This document shows positions 1-5,719 of a stretch of 5,767 nucleotides of DNA, in pieces (position 1 is the first letter of the stretch; every line of letters starts with the position of its first letter). The stretch lies in the NCBI GenBank assembly GCA_026645635.1, contig JAPKMV010000256.1:1-5767 (forward strand), in the 5' to 3' direction. Under the pieces are notes generated by a model. It was not told where the DNA came from, ran no database searches, and saw only the letters and a list, made by a program, of their open reading frames with translations. The stretch comes from Caldilineaceae bacterium (GTDB taxonomy: Bacteria > Chloroflexota > Anaerolineae > Caldilineales > Caldilineaceae). The translations under genes were made by a program, and so were the position numbers.

Positions 1-28
1 CGCCGATTCTGTTTTGAGAGGTGCCCCG

Positions 29-640
29 ATGAATTACCAAAAGATCAACCGTTTCTGGCAGTCCGCCACCCTGTTTCTGGCGCCGATCCTGCTCGTCCTT
101 TTGATTTGGCTCCGCCCGTCCATGGCACCGTACCAGTGGCTTTTGTGGCTACACCTGCCCCTACTCATGCTGCACGAGGCGGAGGAGTATGTACTGGCGC
201 CAATGAGCTTCAAGGAGTTCTTCAACCTGAAAACCTTTGCCGGTTCCAAGACCAACCCGGACTACCCCTTGGATGAAGGCTATGTCTTTCAGGTGAATCT
301 GGGGCTTGCCTGGCCGGTCATCATTCTGGGCGCGCTCCTGGCGCCGGTCGCGCCCTGGCTGGGTTTCTCCATGATCTGGTTTGAACTGATCATCAACAAC
401 ATCATGCACACCATCCTCTTTCAAGGCGCCAAACCAACCTACAATCCCGGCTTGATCACGAATTCCGTGGTGCTCCTGCCGTATGGAACCTGGACCCTGC
501 TGACCGCGATGGGCTTTTTCACCCCGCTCGATTGGGTGCTTTCGATTGTGGTCGCCGCCGCCATCATCGCTTTCTTTGGCGCCAAGACCCGGGGAAGGCT
601 GACGCGTATGCACCAGGCAGAGGCAAATGCGGCCCATTAA
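29..640 (+). CDS. HXXEE-domain integral membrane protein
   Basis: A 203-residue hydrophobic protein with about six predicted membrane segments (roughly residues 12-28, 36-48, 88-105, 110-126, 145-161 and 167-184) and a basic C-terminal tail. The family signature is directly visible: His49-Glu50-Ala51-Glu52-Glu53 at the end of the second hydrophobic segment, then an Asn-Asn-x-x-His motif (His127) and a YNPGLITN motif near residues 138-145. The spacing matches HXXEE proteins, whose clustered acidic and histidine residues in the membrane suggest metal binding or catalysis, though no reaction is established. The ATG at 29 is chosen because GAGAGG (16-21) lies 7 bases upstream; an in-frame TTG at 14 would overlap that site. 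The 3' end overlaps the MarR-family gene by 14 bases, implying co-transcription and coupled translation. The promoter lies outside the window. Family assignment is firm; molecular function is unknown. Confidence 0.88.
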   Translation: MNYQKINRFWQSATLFLAPILLVLLIWLRPSMAPYQWLLWLHLPLLMLHEAEEYVLAPMSFKEFFNLKTFAGSKTNPDYPLDEGYVFQVNLGLAWPVIILGALLAPVAPWLGFSMIWFELIINNIMHTILFQGAKPTYNPGLITNSVVLLPYGTWTLLTAMGFFTPLDWVLSIVVAAAIIAFFGAKTRGRLTRMHQAEANAAH

Positions 641-1067
641 CCGCCACGTCAGCCTGCTGATCCGCATGGGGGATCGCTTCATCAACCGCCAATTGGCCGG
701 GAGCGGCGTATCCAGCGGCACAGGTGTCATCCTGCTCGAATTACGCGACGGCGGGGAGCGCAATCCCGCTGCGCTGGCGGCCGCCATTGGGGTGGACAAG
801 GCTTATGTGACGCGGTCACTGCAAGCCTTGAAGCAGGCCGGGTATGTGGTTGTCAGCCCTGACACGTCGGACCGCCGCCTTCTCAACGTGTCGCTGACCG
901 AGAAGGGCCGAGCTGCCGCCGGGTTGATGGAGAAGGCGATGCTGGCCTGGCTTGCCCTTGTCAGCAAGGGGGTCAGCCAGGCGGAATTGGACACGGTCGA
1001 GGCAGTCTTCGACACGCTCTATGCCAACGCCGTGGCATACTTCACCGGCGATCCAGAGCAAGATTAG
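627..1067 (+). CDS. MarR-family transcriptional regulator
   Basis: A 146-residue protein of normal MarR length. An N-terminal helix precedes the winged helix-turn-helix. The segment at about residues 46-74 (NPAALAAAIGVDKAYVTRSL and on) gives the recognition helix, and the wing follows with the family signature SDRRLLNVSLTEKG at about 81-94, including Asp82-Arg83-Arg84. C-terminal helices (about 96-140) would form the dimer interface with the N-terminal helix. MarR proteins bind palindromic operators as dimers and usually release DNA on binding small phenolic or other ligands or on oxidation; no cysteine is present here, so thiol-based sensing is unlikely. The start ATG lies inside the end of the HXXEE gene, with AGAGG (619-623) unusually close, so translation probably depends on coupling. 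By context it likely controls its own operon with the membrane protein, but the operator would lie upstream of the window. The ligand is unknown. Confidence 0.92.
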   Translation: MRPINRHVSLLIRMGDRFINRQLAGSGVSSGTGVILLELRDGGERNPAALAAAIGVDKAYVTRSLQALKQAGYVVVSPDTSDRRLLNVSLTEKGRAAAGLMEKAMLAWLALVSKGVSQAELDTVEAVFDTLYANAVAYFTGDPEQD

Positions 1068-1266
1068 CTCGGTTTGCCGCCGAGCCGTGCAGAACCGGCG
1101 ACCAAGCCGCACTCGGCCAAGTCCGAGCTTCGCTTCGACCGCCTGCTCCTGTTCACCCCGCAATAGAGCTTTCGCCCTGCAGGACGCGTGTGGCGCCCTC
1201 CGTTCTTCTCTCCAAAGAACGGGGGCGCTATGCGCTGCAAGCCACTGAGTTCTCAAGCCCAAAGGT
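1068..1266. other. Gene-free spacer after the MarR-family gene
   Basis: About 200 bases with no supportable gene: the open frames across it lack family resemblance and a good ribosome binding site. It contains short stem-loops. One abuts the MarR stop codon (GCTCGG 1067-1072 with CCGAGC 1080-1085, 7-base loop) and a similar one is at 1112-1127 (CTCGG/CCGAG, 6-base loop). A much stronger hairpin at 1193-1228 is listed separately. Nothing else is recognised. Confidence 0.5.
1193..1228 (+). terminator. Strong bulged hairpin, possible terminator of the HXXEE-MarR operon
   Basis: GCGCCC-T-CCGTTCTT (1193-1207) pairs with AAGAACGG-GGGCGC (1215-1228), giving 14 base pairs with one bulged T (1199) and a 7-base loop. 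It sits about 125 bases after the MarR stop and before the next promoter, which suits transcription termination or mRNA 3'-end protection. No T-run follows on either strand, so it is not a textbook intrinsic terminator. It could instead be a copy of a palindromic intergenic repeat. Confidence 0.4.
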
Positions 1267-1295
1267 TTGACAGGAATTGCCCCAAAGTGTATATA
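1267..1295 (+). promoter_or_regulatory. Sigma-70-type promoter of the toxin-antitoxin operon
   Basis: TTGACA (1267-1272) is a perfect -35 hexamer, and TATATA (1290-1295) is a 4-of-6 match to the -10 hexamer after a 17-base spacer. Transcription would begin near 1302, about 54 bases before the antitoxin start codon. This is the clearest promoter in the window, and it is placed exactly upstream of a gene pair whose families are usually autoregulated. Confidence 0.7.
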
Positions 1296-1322
1296 TGTAT
1301 AGAAAGGAATACATCTGTATAG
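1288..1322. promoter_or_regulatory. TGTAT box cluster, candidate antitoxin operator
   Basis: Three TGTAT boxes (1288-1292, 1296-1300, 1316-1320) and one inverted ATACA box (1309-1313) lie within 35 bases. ATGTAT (1295-1300) and ATACAT (1309-1314) form a palindrome with an 8-base spacer, and TGTATAG recurs exactly at 1296-1302 and 1316-1322, 20 bases apart, close to two helical turns. The cluster covers the -10 hexamer and the predicted start point. Ribbon-helix-helix antitoxins typically bind such short repeated boxes cooperatively, so autorepression is the natural inference. Confidence 0.55.
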
Positions 1323-1355
1323 CATGGGATGGGTGCGTTATCCTGGAGGGTGCCA

Positions 1356-1631
1356 ATGAACGGCGAAACCGTGAGTTTGATGGTCAAAATGCCTGCGCCG
1401 CTGCGGCAGCAGGCCCAGGCGGTGGCCAAACTCCGTGGCGAAACAGTTTCTGATGTCGTCAGGGCAGCCCTGCGCGCCTATATTCAGGAGGCGCTTGACG
1501 ACGCCCGGGATAACCGCGAGCTAGATGCCCTGGTTCGGCGCATCGATGCGGGGAGTGACCCCCTATTTGACCATGCCGATGTATGGGCAGAAATCGAAGC
1601 GCTAGAGGCCCAAGGTGCGCTACCAGCTTAA
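1356..1631 (+). CDS. Ribbon-helix-helix antitoxin of a type II toxin-antitoxin pair
   Basis: A 91-residue protein. The N-terminal half has a ribbon-helix-helix pattern: strand VSLMVKMP (about 6-13), helix A PAPLRQQAQAVAKLRG, a turn at Glu29-Thr30, and helix B VSDVVRAALRAYIQEAL (about 31-47). Such dimers place the strand in the DNA major groove. The acidic C-terminal half (about 48-91) would be the toxin-wrapping tail. The start at 1356 is preferred over an in-frame ATG at 1329 because GGAGG (1345-1349) sits 6 bases before it and homology to the fold begins right there. It overlaps the toxin gene by 17 bases. Antitoxin-first order, overlap and an upstream box cluster all fit an autoregulated type II system. 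The exact antitoxin subfamily (CopG, ParD or RelB-like) cannot be settled by eye. Confidence 0.85.
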   Translation: MNGETVSLMVKMPAPLRQQAQAVAKLRGETVSDVVRAALRAYIQEALDDARDNRELDALVRRIDAGSDPLFDHADVWAEIEALEAQGALPA

Positions 1632-1890
1632 GTACACGGCTGAGGCCAAAGCCGCGCTACCGGCCATACCTGGCTATTATCGCCAGCAAATCCGGCGCGC
1701 CATTGAGGGTCTGGCGGAGAATCCGCGCCCAGCGATGGCCGAAGTGACAAGGCAGCCCAATCGGCTCAAGATCAAATTTGATCGCTGGCGCCTGATTTAT
1801 GATGTGGACGACGAAGGCGAGATCATCCGCATCCTCCGCATCCGGCTCAAGCGCGGGCCGGAAACCTATCAAGGGCTGGACGACTTGTAA
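1615..1890 (+). CDS. RelE/ParE-superfamily toxin
   Basis: A 91-residue basic protein with the RelE/ParE layout: a short first strand (MRYQLKYT), two helices (about 8-36), then strands containing RLKIKFDRWRLIYDVDDEGE (50-69) and IIRILRIRLKR (70-80), ending in GPETYQGLDDL. Arg57 and Arg59 in the central strand, Arg77/Arg80 and the C-terminal Tyr85 lie where RelE-type mRNA interferases carry catalytic or RNA-contacting residues, so cleavage of ribosome-bound mRNA is plausible. A ParE-like gyrase poison cannot be excluded. The GTG start at 1615 overlaps the antitoxin gene by 17 bases and has AGAGG (1604-1608) 6 bases upstream; beginning here gives the full first strand. The overlap and weak start codon would keep toxin output tied to and below antitoxin. 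Activity is inferred, not shown. Confidence 0.85.
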   Translation: MRYQLKYTAEAKAALPAIPGYYRQQIRRAIEGLAENPRPAMAEVTRQPNRLKIKFDRWRLIYDVDDEGEIIRILRIRLKRGPETYQGLDDL

Positions 1891-2097
1891 CACCCAAGTC
1901 CCCTACATCGCCCCCCTCAACTCCTCGCACGTCTATACAACCACAAGCCTCGCCAACCTTTGCAGGATTGTGCAATCATGCTGGAGAAATCGCCTACCGC
2001 CTGCGCCACAAGCCCGCTAGAATAGAGCAGGGACAAGGAACAGGTCCCACCGCCCGCCAGACGGACTGCGGGCAGGCTAGACAAGCGGAGGTTTATC
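1891..2097. other. Gene-free spacer between the toxin and the small hypothetical gene
   Basis: About 200 bases with no supportable gene. The first part holds only a short inverted repeat, TTGCA (1960-1964) with TGCAA (1971-1975). The second part contains a possible -10 hexamer and two consecutive hairpins leading to a strong Shine-Dalgarno, listed separately as a leader. Confidence 0.5.
2018..2097 (+). promoter_or_regulatory. Possible -10 element and structured mRNA leader
   Basis: TAGAAT (2018-2023) resembles a -10 hexamer, but no good -35 lies 17 bases upstream (TACCGC). Transcription from here would start near 2030, exactly at the first of two hairpins: GGGAC (2030-2034) with GTCCC (2044-2048), then GCCCGC (2052-2057) with GCGGGC (2068-2073). 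In the second, an alternative fold using CAG/CTG gives 8 pairs around a 5-base loop. GGAGG (2087-2091) follows 6 bases before an ATG. The layout suggests a structured 5' leader, but it matches no riboswitch class I recognise. Confidence 0.35.
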
Positions 2098-3266
<1,169 letters not shown>

Positions 3267-3283
3267 CGAGAACCTCTTTCACA

Positions 3284-3314
3284 CAATCCCGGATTCTTGG
3301 AGAATCCGGGATTG
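3284..3314. terminator. Perfect 14-bp hairpin between convergent genes
   Basis: CAATCCCGGATTCT (3284-3297) is exactly complementary to AGAATCCGGGATTG (3301-3314) around a 3-base loop (TGG). It begins 18 bases after the reductase stop and lies 83 bases beyond the stop of the convergent minus-strand gene, so it could terminate both transcripts. No T-run follows on either side, so termination would be atypical. A palindrome this perfect may also be a member of a dispersed palindromic repeat. Confidence 0.6.
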
Positions 3315-3319
3315 GTGCC

Positions 3320-3340
3320 GTGGTCGGCGACCGCTACTAG
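3320..3340 (+). pseudogene. Diverged copy of the aldo/keto reductase 3' end (relic)
   Basis: These 21 bases read VVGDRY-stop and match the last seven codons of the reductase, VIGDRY-stop (3246-3266), at 17 of 21 positions. Three of the four differences are third-position changes (GGT/GGC, CGG/CGC, TAA/TAG) and the fourth is a conservative Ile/Val change. That pattern points to divergence while both copies were coding. The copy lies 74 bases downstream, just past the palindrome, with no upstream coding sequence attached. The simplest reading is the tail of a tandem reductase paralogue otherwise deleted. The match is short, so chance is not fully excluded. Confidence 0.45.
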
Positions 3341-3396
3341 GCGTGAACACAAATTGGGCGGGTTTTACGGCGGGGGGAGCGGGTGGCAAGTTGTCG

Positions 3397-3765
3397 TCAT
3401 GCTACCCGTTGCTCTAGGGTGTCTTGCGGCAGATCGAGGTGATCTTCAAGCCAGTCACGCGCCAGGGCAGATAGCGACTTTTGAGCTACGATCGCTTCAG
3501 CATAGAGGATGCCTTTTAGGGCGGCGGGGAGGTGAATGGTCAACGTATCATCCACTTCCTCATGGATTCTGCGGAAATCAACCGGCACAAAGCGATGCGC
3601 TGCAAATAAATAACCGTGCTCGCTGCCCGGCTCGCCGTAAGTCTCATCGATAACGCGAATCATGCCCTTGGATACAGAGGGTTCGCTGGCGAGCACGCGA
3701 TAGGTTTTTCCTTTGATCAAGGAAGCCTCATATCCTTCATTGTCGATACAGGTCACGTAGTTCAT
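3397..3765 (-). CDS. Hypothetical protein with C-terminal ribbon-helix-helix-like segment
   Basis: A 122-residue protein in two parts. Residues 1-62 (starting MNYVTCIDNEGYEASLIKGK, then YRVLASE, MIRVIDETYGE and GYLFAAHRFVPV) form a small predicted all-beta unit of a kind I recall as short stand-alone hypothetical proteins in cyanobacteria and Chloroflexota; it has no known function. Residues 72-110 look like a ribbon-helix-helix: strand DDTLTIHLP, helix ALKGILYAEAIVAQ, turn Lys-Ser, helix LSALARDWLEDHL. That would make it a DNA-binding fusion, perhaps antitoxin-like, but no toxin gene adjoins it. The ATG at 3765 has only a weak purine-rich site upstream (AAGATAAGA on the minus strand), while a reasonable minus-strand promoter precedes it. 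It lies between two aldo/keto reductase genes on the opposite strand in visibly less GC-rich sequence, suggesting separate acquisition. The coding call is fairly secure; the function is not. Confidence 0.75.
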   Translation of the reverse strand: MNYVTCIDNEGYEASLIKGKTYRVLASEPSVSKGMIRVIDETYGEPGSEHGYLFAAHRFVPVDFRRIHEEVDDTLTIHLPAALKGILYAEAIVAQKSLSALARDWLEDHLDLPQDTLEQRVA

Positions 3766-3787
3766 TCTTATCTTTGTGATGACAGTC

Positions 3788-3816
3788 AGTATAGTTCAAC
3801 ATGCGCCGCGAGACAA
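3788..3816 (-). promoter_or_regulatory. Minus-strand promoter of the RHH-like hypothetical gene
   Basis: Read on the minus strand, TTGTCT (3816-3811) is a 4-of-6 match to the -35 hexamer and TATACT (3793-3788) a 5-of-6 match to the -10, with a 17-base spacer. Transcription would start near 3781, giving a leader of about 15 bases to the ATG at 3765. Hexamers and spacing are good, but no experimental support is available. Confidence 0.55.
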
Positions 3817-3821
3817 TTGTC
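3812..3821. promoter_or_regulatory. Palindrome in the divergent intergenic region
   Basis: GACAATTGTC is a perfect 10-base palindrome midway between the divergent hypothetical gene and the second aldo/keto reductase gene. It overlaps the minus-strand -35, and its other half supplies a plus-strand TTGTCA (3817-3822), a 5-of-6 match to a -35, though only a poor -10 (TATTTC, 3842-3847, 19-base spacing) follows. It could be an operator controlling both directions; its small size means chance is possible. Confidence 0.3.
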
Positions 3822-3887
3822 ATCGCCCCATCAAGGTGCAGTATTTCGGTCAGACAGCATAAACAGCATCAACCAGGAGAACTCACA

Positions 3888-4886
3888 ATGGCAATTCAGT
3901 ACAAACGCATCGGCAAGCATGGCGCGCTGGTCAGCAACCTGTGCCTGGGCACCATGAACTTTGGCTGGGTCACGGATGAGGCCGAGAGCTTCCGCATCAT
4001 GGATCGCGCCCTCGACCTCGGCATCAACTTCTTCGATACGGCCGATGTGTACGGCTGGGGCGGCGAAAACGGCGACACCGAACTGATCATCGGGCGCTGG
4101 TTTGCCCAGGGCGGCGGGCGGCGCGACGCGGTCGTGCTCGCCACGAAAGTCTATAACCCCGTCAAGCGCCAGGGCAACCGCCCTGAACCGAACACCGACG
4201 GGCGCAGTCTGTCCGCCGTGAAAATCATGAAGCACTGCGCCGGCAGCCTCAAGCGCCTGCAGACCGACTGGATCGACCTCTACCAGATGCACCATATCGA
4301 CCGGGACTGCCCCTGGGACGAAACCTGGCAGGCGTTCGATGCGCTGGTCAAGCAGGGCAAGGTGGCCTATGTCGGCTCCAGCAACTTCGCCGGGTGGGAC
4401 ATCGCCACGGCCTGCCAGGAGGCGAACCGCCGCGGGCTGATGGGGCTGGTGAGCGAGCAGAGCATCTACCACCTGAACAACCGCATGCTCGAACTGGAAG
4501 TGATCCCCGCCTGCCGCCACTACGGGCTGGGGCTGATCCCGTGGAGTCCGCTGGCGGGTGGGCTGTTGGGCGGCGCGCTGGCCAAGGCCGCGGCTGGCCG
4601 TCGCGGCAGCGAGAACTTCCAGAAAGAAGTAGAGAAGCATCGGACGAAGCTGGAGCAGTACGAGGCGTTGTGTGCGGAGATCGGCGAGAACCCGGCCAAC
4701 GTGGCGCTGGCGTGGCTGCTGCACAACCCGGCAGTCACCGCGCCGATCATCGGCCCGCGCACCGTGGAGCAGCTAGATGACGCCATCCGCGCCACCGAAT
4801 TGACCTTCGACGACGAGTTCATGGCCCGTCTGGACGCCATCTTCCCCGGGCCTGGCGGCGAGGCGCCGAAAGCGTATGCCTGGTAA
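3888..4886 (+). CDS. Aldo/keto reductase (Kv-beta/AKR11-12-like subfamily)
   Basis: A complete 332-residue aldo/keto reductase, cytosolic and NAD(P)H-dependent. The tetrad is present: Asp50 and Tyr55 in FFDTADVYGWGG, Lys87 in VVLATKVYNP, and His135 in DLYQMHHID. Further landmarks are KVAYVGSSNFAGWDIA (about 158-173), SEQSIYHLNNR (about 189-199), LIPWSPLAGGLLGG (about 216-229) and the cofactor loop IIGPRTVEQLDDA (about 287-299), ending with an EAPKAYAW tail. The longer loop at about 92-108 and this tail separate it from the upstream reductase, so the two are different subfamilies, not recent duplicates. Start at 3888 is chosen because AGGAGA (3875-3880) is 7 bases upstream and the family N-terminus begins there; an in-frame ATG at 3801 would add 29 residues without family character. 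It is followed after 111 bases by a dehydrogenase gene in the same direction. The substrate cannot be deduced. Confidence 0.95.
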   Translation: MAIQYKRIGKHGALVSNLCLGTMNFGWVTDEAESFRIMDRALDLGINFFDTADVYGWGGENGDTELIIGRWFAQGGGRRDAVVLATKVYNPVKRQGNRPEPNTDGRSLSAVKIMKHCAGSLKRLQTDWIDLYQMHHIDRDCPWDETWQAFDALVKQGKVAYVGSSNFAGWDIATACQEANRRGLMGLVSEQSIYHLNNRMLELEVIPACRHYGLGLIPWSPLAGGLLGGALAKAAAGRRGSENFQKEVEKHRTKLEQYEALCAEIGENPANVALAWLLHNPAVTAPIIGPRTVEQLDDAIRATELTFDDEFMARLDAIFPGPGGEAPKAYAW

Positions 4887-4890
4887 GCGG

Positions 4891-4938
4891 TCTTTTCTTT
4901 GCGCCTTTGCGTCTTGGCGTGAGACTCTGCGTGAGACT
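4891..4938. repeat. Octamer-period intergenic repeat, left copy
   Basis: The sequence after the reductase stop breaks into units of eight: TCTTTGCG, CCTTTGCG, TCTTGGCG, TGAGACTC, then TGCG and TGAGACTG. CTTTGCG recurs at 4897-4903 and 4905-4911, and GCGTGAGACT recurs exactly at 4917-4926 and 4929-4938. This type of low-complexity octamer element is, from memory, widespread between genes in Chloroflexota and cyanobacterial genomes. A related repeat in the opposite orientation follows the next gene. Confidence 0.65.
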
Positions 4939-4997
4939 GCTGATTGCCGGGAGGCACTTGTTGAGAGAGGATTGCAGCCGATGACCGGAGGGAAAAC

Positions 4998-5669
4998 ATG
5001 ACGATTCAAGGCCAGATCGTGGTGATTACAGGCGCCAGCAGCGGCATCGGGGCTGCGCTGGCGGAGGCTTTTGCGCAGCAAGGTGCGCGCGTGGCGCTGC
5101 TGGCCCGGCGCGGGGAACGGCTCGAACGGCTGGCGGCGCGTCTCGGCGCCGAGCACACGCTGGCCATCCCCACCGATGTGGCGGACTTCGCCGCCGTCAT
5201 GCAGGCGCAGGCGCAGGTGCTGGCGCGCTGGGGGCAGGTGCACGTGCTGGTGAACAATGCCGGCGTCTATCCGCCCGACGGCCCCCTGTGGCAGACATCG
5301 CCGGAGGAGTGGCGGCACACGTTGGACACGAATGTCAACGGTGTGTTCTACTGTATGCGCGCCTTTCTGCCCGCCATGCTGGAGCAGGGCTACGGGCGGA
5401 TCATCAACGTCAGCAGTTCGATGGTGGAGACGCCGGGCGCGGCGGCCTACAGCCTGTCGAAAAATGCGGTCGACGTCATGACCGCCATTCTCGCCAAAGA
5501 GCTGCGGTCAGCGCACAAGGACATCATCGTGAGCAGCCTCGATCCCGGCTGGGTGCACAGCGAGATGTCGCCCGACGCGCCCGATGATCCGCGCACAGTT
5601 GTCCCGCGTGCGCTGGAATTGGCCGCATTGCCCAAAGGCGCGCCGAGTGGCAAAAAGTGGCGGGCATGA
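4998..5669 (+). CDS. Short-chain dehydrogenase/reductase (classical SDR)
   Basis: A 223-residue Rossmann-fold NAD(P)H-dependent oxidoreductase with all classical SDR signatures: cofactor motif TGASSGIG (11-18), ALLARRGERL (33-42), where the two arginines favour NADP(H), Asp60 in PTDV, NNAG (86-89), structural Asn112 in DTNVNG, and the catalytic Ser (probably Ser140 in NVSSS), Tyr151 and Lys155 in YSLSK. LDPGWVHSEM (181-190) is the usual Pro-Gly region after strand 6. At 223 residues it is slightly short for the family (about 230-250), mostly through a compact substrate loop near 190-200, but nothing essential is missing. The start has GGAGG (4987-4991) with 6-base spacing. It may be read through from the reductase gene 111 bases upstream, or transcribed alone. 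Octamer-type repeats lie on both sides. The substrate is unknown. Confidence 0.95.
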   Translation: MTIQGQIVVITGASSGIGAALAEAFAQQGARVALLARRGERLERLAARLGAEHTLAIPTDVADFAAVMQAQAQVLARWGQVHVLVNNAGVYPPDGPLWQTSPEEWRHTLDTNVNGVFYCMRAFLPAMLEQGYGRIINVSSSMVETPGAAAYSLSKNAVDVMTAILAKELRSAHKDIIVSSLDPGWVHSEMSPDAPDDPRTVVPRALELAALPKGAPSGKKWRA

Positions 5670-5684
5670 AAAAGAGACACATCT

Positions 5685-5719
5685 GACGCAGAGACGCGGA
5701 GACGCAGAGGTTCGCAGAG
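5685..5719. repeat. Octamer-period intergenic repeat, right copy
   Basis: Three tandem octamers, GACGCAGA, GACGCGGA and GACGCAGA (5685-5708), are followed by a degenerate unit with TTCGCAGAG (5711-5719). They begin 15 bases after the dehydrogenase stop. The core ACGCAGAG is the reverse complement of the CTCTGCGT in the left copy (4925-4932), so the two elements face each other across the dehydrogenase gene. Confidence 0.7.

Noticed and set aside
161..799. A 212-codon minus-strand open frame across the HXXEE and MarR genes
   Set aside because: It spans two well-supported genes on the other strand and has no recognisable domain.
952..1248. A plus-strand open frame overlapping the end of the MarR gene
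   Set aside because: Out of frame with the MarR gene, rich in Arg/Ser/Pro as expected of a shifted GC-rich frame, and with no homology visible.
3297..3653. A plus-strand open frame starting in the palindrome
   Set aside because: It begins inside the hairpin, has no ribosome binding site, and runs mostly opposite the better-supported minus-strand gene.
3801..3887. A 29-residue N-terminal extension of the second aldo/keto reductase
   Set aside because: The extension lacks family character and overlaps the minus-strand promoter; the ATG at 3888 has a good AGGAGA site and the expected family N-terminus.
3831..4724. A 297-codon open frame antisense to the second aldo/keto reductase
   Set aside because: Same reasoning: it lies opposite a gene with an intact catalytic tetrad, and its composition is low-complexity Ala/Val/Arg/Gln without motifs.
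5685..5719. A CRISPR-like array
   Set aside because: The units are contiguous 8-base repeats without spacers, so this is a simple tandem repeat.
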